Shown in pieces: positions 16,764-24,721 of a stretch of DNA of 34,917 bases; within the stretch, counting starts at the first letter, position 1, and the number at the start of each line of letters is the position of its first letter. The notes under the pieces were generated by a model. That model made no database searches. It had not been told where the DNA came from and saw only the letters and a program-made list of their open reading frames with translations. Made by a program: the position numbers and the translations under genes. The stretch lies in contig CAIMWA010000244.1 of assembly GCA_903845045.1 (NCBI GenBank), forward strand, positions 1 through 34,917, in the 5' to 3' direction. The DNA comes from an uncultured delta proteobacterium (GTDB lineage Bacteria; Myxococcota_A; Polyangia; Polyangiales; Ga0077539).

Positions 16764-17735
16764 TCAGCGGCAGCACCCGAGGCAGGCAGGGTTGTAGCAG
16801 CGCCCGTAGTCGAGCGCCCCGACGGTCTCGCAGCACACGGTGCCTGCGCCGCAGACCATCGCGCCGCAGGCCGAACGTCCGGCGTCGACGGTGCCGGGGC
16901 AGGTGCCGCTGGCGGCGACGCGCGCCCCGGCCTGATCGGCGAGGCACGCGTTCAAGTACGTCGACCCGTTGCAGCCGCACACCGGGCTCACCAGCGTGGT
17001 GCACGTCACGGGACGCGCCAGGCACGTACCGAGCAACGAGCACCCGAGCGCCCCGCCGAGGACCGGTCCCGAGCAGTACTGCGTCGGCGTGCAGTCGGTG
17101 CTCGCGAGGCACCGCCCCACGGGTACGTCGGCGCGGCTGGCGTCGGTGAGGCCGCCGTCGACGAGACCGCCGTCGACGAGACCACCGTCGACGAGGCTCA
17201 CGTCGAGGCGGGGGCCCGCGTCGGCCGTCGGTGCACACGCCCCGCTGCTCGCGACGCTCAAGCCCGCGAGCGCGGCCTCGCAGGTGTTCCCGTAGGTGCG
17301 GCCATCGCAGCCGCACACCGGGTTGTAGACGCTGCCGCACGACGTCGGACGCGGCGTGCAGGCCCCGGCCGCGCCGCACGTCGTCACGGCGCAGAACGAC
17401 GCCGTCGGGCACTCGCCGTTGCTGCGACACCCTCCCACGCTCCCCGCGTCGACGAGGGCGATATCGGCACGGGTGCCCGTATCGGCGGCCGCATCGCTCG
17501 ATGCCGCTCCAGCATCCGCCGGGGTCGTGTCGGTCGTCGCCGGCGCGTCGGTCGCGGCGACGTCTGCGAGCATCGTCGCGTCGTCCCCCGCCGCGCCGAG
17601 GTCCGTGGGCGGCAGCGCGGTGTCCGCGAAGACGGCGGCGTCGACGACCGGGTTGTTGACCCGGTTGCTGTCGAAGCAGCCCGCAGCCGACAACAGCGTC
17701 GCCACCACCACACCGACGCCTGAACGCGATCGCAT
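16764..17735 (-). CDS. Lipoprotein with two Kazal-like domains
   Basis: The 323-residue product has a lipoprotein signal (lipobox SAAGC, Cys20) and an Asp/Ala/Thr-rich linker to about residue 100. Two Cys-rich domains follow: residues 133-167 with YNPVCGCDGRTYGNTC and 245-279 with VSPVCGCNGSTYLNAC. Both follow the Kazal pattern of serine-protease inhibitors (CxC, TY, N.C, G.C). Each is preceded by a Cys-rich block resembling EGF or trypsin-inhibitor-like repeats, and a further Cys-rich tail ends CLGCC. An Asp-Gly repeat (LVDGG) separates the domains. A surface protease inhibitor is the family-based hypothesis; inhibition has not been shown. The start is ATG 17735 or GTG 17738. It lies 54 bases upstream of holB on the same strand. 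Confidence 0.82.
   Translation of the reverse strand: MRSRSGVGVVVATLLSAAGCFDSNRVNNPVVDAAVFADTALPPTDLGAAGDDATMLADVAATDAPATTDTTPADAGAASSDAAADTGTRADIALVDAGSVGGCRSNGECPTASFCAVTTCGAAGACTPRPTSCGSVYNPVCGCDGRTYGNTCEAALAGLSVASSGACAPTADAGPRLDVSLVDGGLVDGGLVDGGLTDASRADVPVGRCLASTDCTPTQYCSGPVLGGALGCSLLGTCLARPVTCTTLVSPVCGCNGSTYLNACLADQAGARVAASGTCPGTVDAGRSACGAMVCGAGTVCCETVGALDYGRCYNPACLGCCR
17142..17201. repeat. Four degenerate 15-bp tandem repeats
   Basis: Four tandem 15-base units starting gtcg occur at 17142, 17157, 17172 and 17187. The middle units are nearly identical; the outer ones are degenerate. On the minus strand they encode LVDGG units in the linker between the two Kazal-like domains of the lipoprotein. 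Length variation would keep the frame. Confidence 0.85.
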
Positions 17736-17785
17736 CACATCATTCTACACCGGAGCTATGTCCCGCGAACGTCGAAGCGTCGTCG

Positions 17786-18712
17786 TCAGGCTGGCGCGTG
17801 CCAGCGCACCGGCGCACGAGGGATCGACGCGAGCGAGAACGCCTCGGCGGCCGCCCGGTAGCCGCCCGGATCCCGCAGCCCGAGGCTCTCGAGGATCCAC
17901 CCGCGCAGCCACGCCGCGGTGGTGCCTCGCGCCCGCAGCGCCGCGATGCCCATGGACGCGCGCCGCTTCGCGAGTCGCTCGCCGTCGCCGTCGAGCACCA
18001 GTGGAATGTGTGACCATGCGGGTACGCATGCGCCGAGGGCGTCGTACACGAGCGCCTGCCGAGGCGTGCTTGGAAGCAGGTCGTCGCCGCGAAGAACCTC
18101 GGTCACACCCATGTCGATGTCGTCGACGACGACGGCGAGCTGGTAGGCTGGAACGCCGTCGGAACGCGTGACGATGAAGTCACCCACCTCCGCGGCGACG
18201 TCTTGCGTGAAGGGACCCGCGAAGCGGTCTGCGATGGTGCGCGGGGCCGCCTCGGGGTCCGTGCGGAACCGCCACGCCACGCCGCGACCGAGGGCCGCCG
18301 CGCGGGCGACGACGCCTTCTGGATCGGCGTCGCGGCACGTGCCCGGGTACACCGGCTCGGCGCCGTGCGGGGCCTGCGCGGCGAGCTCGACGTCGCGGCG
18401 GCTGCACGCGCACGGATAGACCCGCCCGATCGCACGAAGAGCGCGCAGCGCTGCGGTGTGGCGCGCGAGGCGGGGGCGCTGCAGCACGACGTCTCCGTCC
18501 CAGTCGAGGCCCATCCAGCGCAGGTCGTCGAGCATCGCCGCGGTCGCCTCGGGCGCCGATCGCTGCGCGTCGAGGTCTTCGACCCGCAGCCGCCACGACC
18601 CTCGCTGGGACCACGCCGAGAGCGCGCTCGCCACCGCCGTCCGAGCGCTCCCCACGTGCAGCGCCCCGGACGGCGTCGGAGCGAAGCGGCCGCAGACGGC
18701 CGAGGTCGTCAT
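17786..18712 (-). CDS. gluQ: Glutamyl-Q tRNA(Asp) synthetase
   Basis: This 308-residue protein is a short, catalytic-domain-only relative of GluRS, the usual form of GluQRS, which glutamylates queuosine at position 34 of tRNA-Asp. It has FAPTPSGALHVGSART (HVGS in place of HIGH), CAC at 101-103 with Tyr122 and Cys126 as the Zn site, a VEDLDAQRS loop, and ERLAKR as the KMSKS-equivalent. The lack of an anticodon-binding domain separates it from GltX, which is normally about 470 residues. The ATG at 18712 overlaps the upstream ArsR-type stop by four bases (ATGA), so the two are translationally coupled. That partnership is unusual for a tRNA-modifying enzyme. Confidence 0.9.
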   Translation of the reverse strand: MTTSAVCGRFAPTPSGALHVGSARTAVASALSAWSQRGSWRLRVEDLDAQRSAPEATAAMLDDLRWMGLDWDGDVVLQRPRLARHTAALRALRAIGRVYPCACSRRDVELAAQAPHGAEPVYPGTCRDADPEGVVARAAALGRGVAWRFRTDPEAAPRTIADRFAGPFTQDVAAEVGDFIVTRSDGVPAYQLAVVVDDIDMGVTEVLRGDDLLPSTPRQALVYDALGACVPAWSHIPLVLDGDGERLAKRRASMGIAALRARGTTAAWLRGWILESLGLRDPGGYRAAAEAFSLASIPRAPVRWHAPA

Positions 18713-19029
18713 GTGACCTCTGGGTCACGCTTCGACCCGTCCGTACCGGCGGTCCAGAGCGCGCGGAAGCCCTCGACCCAGCCGGCCACGCGCTGCAGCG
18801 GCAGCGGGCGGAGGCGATAGATGCGCTCGCGTCCGACGCGCGTCTCGCGGACCAGCCCAGCATCGCGAAGCACGCGAAGGTGCTTGGAGACGGCCGGACG
18901 CGAGAGGGCGAAGTCCGCGGCGAGGGCGTTCACCGGAGCGGGTCCTGCGCGCAGGCGGTCGAGCAGCGCGCGGCGTGTGGGGTCGACGACGGCGACGAAG
19001 ACGTCCGTGCGGGGTGCGGCGTTCGGCAT
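18709..19029 (-). CDS. ArsR/SmtB-type winged-helix regulator
   Basis: This 106-residue protein is one winged-helix domain. FVAVVDPTRRALLDRL begins the fold, LSRPAVSKHLRVLRDAGLVR is the recognition helix-turn-helix, and REERI-like GRERIYRL forms the wing. There are no cysteines, so the thiol metal sites of ArsR and CadC are absent; it belongs with the SdpR-like, non-metal group. It probably represses its own operon or a distant target. The Shine-Dalgarno AGGAG sits about ten bases before ATG 19029. It is the first gene of the pair with gluQ and is divergent from the histidine kinase at 19108. The ligand or signal is not apparent. Confidence 0.88.
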   Translation of the reverse strand: MPNAAPRTDVFVAVVDPTRRALLDRLRAGPAPVNALAADFALSRPAVSKHLRVLRDAGLVRETRVGRERIYRLRPLPLQRVAGWVEGFRALWTAGTDGSKRDPEVT

Positions 19030-19107
19030 GATGGGTGACTCCTGGGGTACGGAATGGATCCCCTGCGGTCAACCGCTGGACGTCGTCGTCTCGTGCCGGG
19101 AGCGGCG
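19030..19107. promoter_or_regulatory. Divergent control region, ArsR gene / histidine kinase gene
   Basis: These 78 bases lie between divergent starts. The minus strand has AGGAG about ten bases before the ArsR-type ATG. The plus strand has GGGAG about nine bases before ATG 19108. An autoregulatory operator of the ArsR protein would be expected here, but I see only a short GGGG/CCCC half-palindrome around 19044-19063, too weak to call. Confidence 0.4.
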
Positions 19108-19830
19108 ATGGTGTACGACCGCGGGGTGCACGAAGACGATGATCTGCGCGCGTCGCTCCGGGCCGATGCGATGGTGCACGTGGGCCAGGTGGCCGCGGGC
19201 GTCGCGCACGAGCTCCGCAACCCGCTGTCGGTGATGGAGACGTCGGTGTTCCTGCTGAGCGAACGGTTCGGCCAGGACCCCGACGCGGCGCGCCACCTGC
19301 GGCGCATCACCGAGCAGCTCCGCGTGGCCGGGGCCATCGTGAACGACCTTCTCGACACCGTGCGCGGCACCGCGACGCCCGCGGCGACGGAGGACCTCGA
19401 CCTGCGACGGGCCGTGCGCGAGGCCGTGTCTTGGGTCGCTCGACCGCCGCACGTCTCCGTGGCGCTCGGGCTGCCTGCGGAGGCGGTGACGGTGCGTGGC
19501 GACGCGCGAAAGCTCCGCCAGGTGGTGGTGAACCTGGTGACCAACGCGGTGCACTTCGCCGCCCGCGGCGACGACCCGCGCGTCGACGTGACGCTGTCGC
19601 GCGAGGGGTCCGTGGCACGGGTGGTCGTGCGCGATCGCGGACCCGGCATTCCACCGTCGATGCGCGCGCGGCTCTTCGAGCCCTTCGCGACGGCCCGGGA
19701 GGGCGGCCTCGGCCTCGGCCTCGCGCTGTCGCGGCAGATCGTCGAGGACCACCGCGGCACCCTCGCCGTCGGCGAGGACGACGCCGGTCCCGGAGCGTGC
19801 TTCGTTCTCTCGCTGCCCGTGGAGGCGTAG
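19108..19830 (+). CDS. Soluble sensor histidine kinase
   Basis: This 240-residue kinase consists of little more than HisKA and ATPase domains. Phospho-acceptor His34 lies in VAAGVAHELRNPL, the N box is VVVNLVTNAVHFA (about 140-150), the G1 box DRGPGI (Asp176), the F-box-like EPFATAREGG and the G2 box GLGLGLALS. No membrane segment or sensor domain is present; only about 20 residues precede the H box, so signal input must come from another protein. The start ATG 19108 has GGGAG upstream; an earlier ATG at 19054 would add a basic, shadow-like tail. Its TAG abuts the GTG start of the next gene, with no bases between, so the two are coupled. Confidence 0.88.
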   Translation: MVYDRGVHEDDDLRASLRADAMVHVGQVAAGVAHELRNPLSVMETSVFLLSERFGQDPDAARHLRRITEQLRVAGAIVNDLLDTVRGTATPAATEDLDLRRAVREAVSWVARPPHVSVALGLPAEAVTVRGDARKLRQVVVNLVTNAVHFAARGDDPRVDVTLSREGSVARVVVRDRGPGIPPSMRARLFEPFATAREGGLGLGLALSRQIVEDHRGTLAVGEDDAGPGACFVLSLPVEA

Positions 19831-21324
19831 GTGTCCGCGCCGCGTGAAGCCCAGCTCCTGATCGTCGACGACAACGAGGACCTCGCCGAGAACCTGCGAG
19901 AGATCTTCGAGCCCCGGGGGTTTCGCGTGCGCTTCACGCCGAGCGCCGCCGAGGGCCTCGCGTGGGCGCGGTCGGCGGGCTTCGACCTCGCGATGGTCGA
20001 CGTGAACCTTCCCGACGCGAGCGGCGCCGACCTGCTGCCCGCGCTTCGGAGCGCCTCGCCGCTGGGCGAGGTGGTGCTCATCACGGGGCACGCGACGCTC
20101 GACTCGGCGGTGGCGGCGGTGCGCGGCGGTGCGTTCCACTACGTGGTGAAGCCCTTCAAGGTCGACGAGCTCGTCGCGACGGCGGAGGCGGCGCTGAGGC
20201 AGGGCGCGCTGCGCCGCGAGCGCGAGGCCCTGTCGCGCAAGCTCGCCGCGTCGGAGCGGCGGTACCGAGACGTCGTCGAGTCGTCGCGGGTGCTCGTCGT
20301 GGGCCTGGACGCGCGCGGCATCGTGCACCTCTTCAACCGCCGCGCGGCGGAGCTCACCGGGCTCCCGGCGGAGGAGGCCATCGGACGCCCCGCGCTCGAG
20401 GCGCTGATCCAGCCCGAGGCTCGCGACCGGGTGCAGAAGCATGTGCGGCAGACCCTCGCGGGGGCGTCGAGCGGCGAGTTCGAGGCGCCGCTGACGGCGC
20501 GCGATGGCCGCACGGTCACGGTGCGCTGGCACGTCGTGGTGGCCGGCGCCGAGGCCGCGCCCGACGAAGAGATCGCCGTCTACGCCGTTGGCACCGACGT
20601 GACCGATGGACGCGCGCTCGAGCGACGCGCTGCCGAGGCCGAGGCGCTGGCGCACATGGGCACCCTCGCGGCGGGCCTCGCGCACGAGATCCGCAACCCG
20701 CTCAACGCGGCGCTCCTGCAGCTCCACATGCTCGGGCGCGGCCTGGGCAAGGTGACGTCCGACGAGCGCGATCCGCTGCTGGCACGCACGCGCGTCGTCG
20801 AGGGCGAGCTGCGGCGCCTCGAGCGGCTCTTGTCGGACTTCCTCGAGCTCGCGCGTCCGCGGCCGATGGCGCGAGAGCCCGTGGCGCTGCAGGAGCTGCT
20901 CGACGACGTCGCGTCGTTCCAGGAGCCTGCGGCGGCGGCGGCGGGGGTGGCGCTGGTGCGGTGCATCGACGTCGCGAAGGCCGTGGGGGACCGCGAGCGG
21001 CTGAAGCAGGTGTTCCACAACCTCTTGGTGAACGCGCTCGAGGCCACGCCGCAGGGGGGCACGGTGACGCTGACCTGTCGGAGCGTCGACGCGGGAGCCT
21101 GCGCCGAGGTCGTCGTGGCGGACACCGGCCGCGGGATCTCCGCGACCACCCGCGAGCGGGTCTTCGAGCCCTTCTTCACGACGAAGGGAGCGGGGACCGG
21201 CCTCGGCCTCTCCATCGTGCGGCAGATCGTCGAGCGCCACGGCGGGGCCATCGATCTCGAGAGCGTCGACGGACGGGGCACGAGCGTCACCGTGCGCCTG
21301 CGCAGCACGACGGACCCGGAGTAG
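19831..21324 (+). CDS. Receiver-PAS-histidine kinase hybrid
   Basis: Three domains are ordered along 497 residues. A CheY-like receiver (about 7-125) has acid pocket DD (13-14), phospho-acceptor Asp57 and Lys107. A PAS domain (about 145-260) includes RYRDVVESSRVLVVGLDARG and VGTDVTDGRALE. The kinase has His285 in AGLAHEIRNPLNA, an N box NLLVNALEATP, DTGRGIS, an F-box EPFFTTKGAGTGLGLS and a Gly-rich end. There is no membrane segment, so it is cytoplasmic. The receiver may be phosphorylated by the preceding kinase at 19108, giving a two-kinase relay; this is inference from gene order. GTG 19831 is immediately after the upstream TAG. No DNA-binding output domain is present here or next door. Confidence 0.92.
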   Translation: MSAPREAQLLIVDDNEDLAENLREIFEPRGFRVRFTPSAAEGLAWARSAGFDLAMVDVNLPDASGADLLPALRSASPLGEVVLITGHATLDSAVAAVRGGAFHYVVKPFKVDELVATAEAALRQGALRREREALSRKLAASERRYRDVVESSRVLVVGLDARGIVHLFNRRAAELTGLPAEEAIGRPALEALIQPEARDRVQKHVRQTLAGASSGEFEAPLTARDGRTVTVRWHVVVAGAEAAPDEEIAVYAVGTDVTDGRALERRAAEAEALAHMGTLAAGLAHEIRNPLNAALLQLHMLGRGLGKVTSDERDPLLARTRVVEGELRRLERLLSDFLELARPRPMAREPVALQELLDDVASFQEPAAAAAGVALVRCIDVAKAVGDRERLKQVFHNLLVNALEATPQGGTVTLTCRSVDAGACAEVVVADTGRGISATTRERVFEPFFTTKGAGTGLGLSIVRQIVERHGGAIDLESVDGRGTSVTVRLRSTTDPE

Positions 21325-21376
21325 CGCGCGGCGCGGAGAAAGTTCGCGGCGCTTCGTCTATGGTCCACATCGAACG

Positions 21377-23113
21377 ATGGCGACGCTCTGTCTCACCATG
21401 ATCGTGCGCGACGAGGAGGCGATGCTGGGCGGCTGCCTCGCCTCCGTCGCCGGCATCGTCGACGAGGTGGTGGTCGTCGACACGGGCAGCCGCGACGGCA
21501 CCATGGCGATCGCGCGGGCCGCGGGAGCGACGGTGCTCGAAGAGCCGTGGCAGGACGACTTCTCGGCGCCGCGCAACCGCGCCATCGCCGCGAGCCGAGC
21601 GGACTGGGTGCTCGTGCTCGACGCCGACGAGCGCCTGACCGACGGGGCACGTTCCGCGCTGCGGCGCGCCCTCGACGCCGACGATTTCGACTGCGGCATG
21701 CTGCCCCTCGCGCACGCCAGCCGCCTCGACGCAGCCATCGAAGACGTCGCGCGCGGCGTCGATCGGATCGGCGATGCGGTCCATCTCCCGCGGCTCTTTC
21801 GTCGCACGCCGGACCTTCGCTACACGGGCATCGTCCACGAGAACGTCGGTGCGTGGCAGACCGCCGCAGGACGACGGACGAAGCTGCTGCCCGAGGTTCA
21901 GGTGGTGCACCTCGGCGCCGTGCCCGACCTGCGGCAGCGGCGCGCGAAGGGGCTCCGCAACGTGCGGCTCCTCGAGCGCGCGCGGGAGCTTCATCCCGAC
22001 GACGTGACGGTCTACGGGTACCTCGCGCACGAGTTCCTCGAGGCCGGCGAGCGCGACAAGGCGCGAGAGGCAGCGGACCGCGGATGGACCGTGCTTCTCG
22101 AAAGCGCTTCGGTCCGGGAGTCCCTCGATACCCGTGGTGCGGCGCCCGCACGTTCGGACACCGCGCGGCTCGTCGAGGTTCCGGTGCTGCGCCTCGCGAC
22201 GGCCCGAGCGTGGCTCGACGTCGGGGCCGGCGATCTCGCGCGTGCGCGAGAGACCCTCGCCGTCGCGGGGCGCCTCGTGCGGGAGCACCCCGATCTATTC
22301 TTTCTCTCGGGGTGCGCGGCGGAGATGGAGGCGCTGCGAGCGGATCGCGCCGACCTTCGACGCGACGCTCTCGGGCGCGCGCTCGACGGCTACGAGCGAG
22401 CGCTCGGCTGCGCCGCCGGGGTGTACCTGCAGCGGTTCATCGAGGGCAGCTCCGGGTCCGTCGCCGAGGTGCGAAGAGCCACGATGCTCCTGCTTCTCGG
22501 GCGTGCCGACGAGGCGCTCGCAGCGTTCGATGGAGCGCTCGCGGCGCAGGGCAGCGACAGCACGAAGGAGGTCGCACCGACGACCTCGCGGCGCGAGGCG
22601 CAGCTCGGAAGGATCGAGGCGTTGATCGCCGTCGGCGACCTGCGTCGAGCGCTCGCCGAGGTGCAGGGCGTGCTCGACGACCGACCCGACGGCTGGACCC
22701 TCGCGGCGCTCGCCGCCGAGGCGGCCGGCGGCCTCGACGCGATGGCGCAGTGGATCGCGAAGGCGCAGCAGGTCGTCGACGCGGGCTTCGTCGCCCCGCA
22801 TCGGCGCGAGCGCTACCACGACGCGCTCGTCGCGCTGGCGCTGCAACTCGGCAAGCCGGCGACGGCTCCGGGCCCCCTCGGCACCGTCGCGCGGATCGTG
22901 GCGGGGGACGCCGTTCCGACCGATCCCCCGGCGCGCGGCCTCGAGGATCCGCTGGTGCGCGGCATGGTGCGTCGACTCGTTCGTCACTGGCTTGGCAAGG
23001 GTCTCGTCACGCCGGTGGAGCGCCTCGTCGAGGCGCGCGCTGCGCGGGTGCTGCCGGGCATCGTGGAGCTGACGACGAGCGTCGTCGACGAGCTCTCGCG
23101 TCCGGCTCGTTAG
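21377..23113 (+). CDS. GT2-family glycosyltransferase with TPR-like C-terminal region
   Basis: The first 220 residues of this 578-residue protein form a GT-A glycosyltransferase: MATLCLTMIVRDEEAMLGGC, a VVVDTGSRDGT nucleotide-sugar loop, and VLVLDADERL holding the DxD metal motif. The remainder is Ala/Leu/Arg-rich helical and resembles TPR-like repeats (for example ARAWLDVGAGDLARARETLA, ADEALAAFDGALAAQ). This layout is seen in SunS-like and other glycosyltransferases that pair a catalytic head with a helical scaffold. The sugar and acceptor are unknown. It is soluble by sequence. The stop codon overlaps the convergent type VI secretion gene (stop at 23110-23112) by four bases, and it follows the hybrid kinase by 52 bases. 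Confidence 0.87.
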   Translation: MATLCLTMIVRDEEAMLGGCLASVAGIVDEVVVVDTGSRDGTMAIARAAGATVLEEPWQDDFSAPRNRAIAASRADWVLVLDADERLTDGARSALRRALDADDFDCGMLPLAHASRLDAAIEDVARGVDRIGDAVHLPRLFRRTPDLRYTGIVHENVGAWQTAAGRRTKLLPEVQVVHLGAVPDLRQRRAKGLRNVRLLERARELHPDDVTVYGYLAHEFLEAGERDKAREAADRGWTVLLESASVRESLDTRGAAPARSDTARLVEVPVLRLATARAWLDVGAGDLARARETLAVAGRLVREHPDLFFLSGCAAEMEALRADRADLRRDALGRALDGYERALGCAAGVYLQRFIEGSSGSVAEVRRATMLLLLGRADEALAAFDGALAAQGSDSTKEVAPTTSRREAQLGRIEALIAVGDLRRALAEVQGVLDDRPDGWTLAALAAEAAGGLDAMAQWIAKAQQVVDAGFVAPHRRERYHDALVALALQLGKPATAPGPLGTVARIVAGDAVPTDPPARGLEDPLVRGMVRRLVRHWLGKGLVTPVERLVEARAARVLPGIVELTTSVVDELSRPAR

Positions 23114-23559
23114 GTTCCCGGAGCACGGAGCGCCGCGCCGAGGCGCTCGGCCATCCAGTCGGGCACGCGCTCGTCGTCGTCGCAGTTGAGCAGCACGCGC
23201 TCGCCGGCCGCGCGGACGTCGTCGTGGGCTCGCAGCACGAGGTCTCCGGCGGTGCTCTCGACGACGGTCTCGGGCGACTGCACCGACGCCGACACGCGCG
23301 CGCGCAGCTCGAGGTGATCGCACTCCGCGCGAAGCGTCTTCGCGGCACGCAGGGAGATGTCGACGGCCTCGACGTGCAGCTTCGCGCCGGTCGGCGTGAG
23401 CTCGAGGGTGATCTCGAGGGCGCCGGAGCGGCCGCGCACCTCGACGCGCTCGCCGTCGTCGTCGGCCACGACGGTGACCGATCGCCCGGACGCCAGGGAC
23501 GTGTGTGCGCGCGTGCCGACGAGGGCGGCGATGCGTTCGTGCGAGGGATGGTTGTTCAT
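23110..23559 (-). CDS. Small type VI secretion-associated protein with VgrG-tail-like beta pattern
   Basis: This 149-residue protein shows regular alternating patterns (LHVEAVDISLRAAKTLRAEC, VSASVQSPETVVESTAGDLV, VRAAGERVLLNCD) that resemble the beta-helical tail of VgrG and DUF3540 or DUF2345-type proteins. I place it as accessory to the type VI island from position and pattern, not a named domain. It is the last gene of that minus-strand cluster, 16 bases after the second DUF2169 gene, with AAAGGA about 12 bases before ATG 23559. Its TAA overlaps the convergent glycosyltransferase stop. It could instead be a separate needle-tip or toxin-loading part; no catalytic residues stand out. Confidence 0.6.
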   Translation of the reverse strand: MNNHPSHERIAALVGTRAHTSLASGRSVTVVADDDGERVEVRGRSGALEITLELTPTGAKLHVEAVDISLRAAKTLRAECDHLELRARVSASVQSPETVVESTAGDLVLRAHDDVRAAGERVLLNCDDDERVPDWMAERLGAALRAPGT

Positions 23560-23575
23560 CGGGGAGGGTCCTTTC

Positions 23576-24721
23576 TCAGCGGTCGGCGCGGGGCCAGAGC
23601 ACTTCGTGGGTGAGCGTCGAAAAGGGTGATCGCCGGGTCACGGTTCCGAGGGCAGCGCGGGCGCACCACACCAGGTCGACGATGCCGGCCTCGACGTCGA
23701 CGTCGACGGTGCGAAGCGCAGGCGCCAACCGAAGCACCGCGTCGCCGAAGCGCGCGGACACCACCGGAACCTCGCCCGGCAGTGCGAAGGCCAGACGCCG
23801 TCGGTGCGGGTGGAGGCCTTCGAGGACGAAGCGCTCGTCGCCGTGCATCGTGGCGGCGCACATCCCCGGCGCCGCGGTGTGAAACCATCGGTCGTCGCGC
23901 CGCGCGGCGATGTCGTCGAGGGAAGCCGGAGCGACGTGGCCAACGGGGATCCACCCGCGCTGCACCTCGACGAAGCGCGCCGGCGACTCGTCCGTCGGGG
24001 CGCCGAAGCCTAACCACGCAGACCGCGGCCACCAGTGCCCAGGGACCGGGAGGAACCCCGCGGCGATCGGCGCCAGGGGCCACCGCGTCGCATCGCCGAG
24101 CGCGAGGCGTTCGGCGGTGACGAGGTCCTCGGGGTCCTCGATGTTCGGGAGACGGAGCGTGCCGTGGCCGAGCGACGCAGCGTCGACGACGTAGCCGCAG
24201 CCGACGGGGTTTCGTGCGTACGCGAAGCGCGCGGCGATGCTCTCCGGGGTCTCGTAGGGCTCGGGACGGTGCACGTCGGCCGCGGCCGCGTCGGCGCCCC
24301 CGAAGGCGCGCTCCCACGCGAGGTCCATCTCGGTGAACGGTGTGGTCTCGCCGAAGGCGAGGGCTCCGTCTCGAGCGCGGCGTGCGCAGCGGTCGCCGAT
24401 GACGCGAAGGCGTCGCTCGAGGCTCGGTGCAGCGCTTCCGCGCCGGTGTGCGATGACCGCCACGTCGAGGGCGCGAACGGGTCCGTCGAGGCTGTACGCC
24501 CGCGCCCGCACGTGCACGTCGGTGCCTGGGCGGGCGACGGCCAACAGGTCTCCGTCGCCGTCGCCGGGTCGGGGGCCAGCCTCGCCCCGGAGGGCTTCCG
24601 GTTGGCCGTCGTAGATCGCACCGTCGAAGGCGGGCAGCGCGTAGCGGCGGCGCGTGACGACGTGGAGCACGGCGTTTCCTGCGTCGTCGGCGGTGATCGT
24701 GCGGGTCGAAGAGGGGTCCAT
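23576..24721 (-). CDS. DUF2169 family protein, type VI secretion adaptor (copy 2)
   Basis: The 381-residue product has the DUF2169 landmarks: PFTEMDLAWERAFGG, RNPVGCGY and LPNIEDPEDLV. Proteins with this domain occur next to VgrG and PAAR genes and are thought to act as adaptors or chaperones for loading effectors (established for neighbours, not tested here). There is no signal peptide. ATG 24721 shares one base with the upstream stop (TGATG). It carries an additional N-terminal arm of about 50 residues compared with copy 1 (25634-26632), and the two are clearly diverged paralogues, not a recent duplication. Confidence 0.85.
   Translation of the reverse strand: MDPSSTRTITADDAGNAVLHVVTRRRYALPAFDGAIYDGQPEALRGEAGPRPGDGDGDLLAVARPGTDVHVRARAYSLDGPVRALDVAVIAHRRGSAAPSLERRLRVIGDRCARRARDGALAFGETTPFTEMDLAWERAFGGADAAAADVHRPEPYETPESIAARFAYARNPVGCGYVVDAASLGHGTLRLPNIEDPEDLVTAERLALGDATRWPLAPIAAGFLPVPGHWWPRSAWLGFGAPTDESPARFVEVQRGWIPVGHVAPASLDDIAARRDDRWFHTAAPGMCAATMHGDERFVLEGLHPHRRRLAFALPGEVPVVSARFGDAVLRLAPALRTVDVDVEAGIVDLVWCARAALGTVTRRSPFSTLTHEVLWPRADR

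Noticed and set aside
19044..19072. TTGACC with a 17-base spacer to TACCCC as a promoter for the ArsR gene
   Set aside because: The -10 box matches at two of six positions and would overlap the ribosome-binding site; not convincing.
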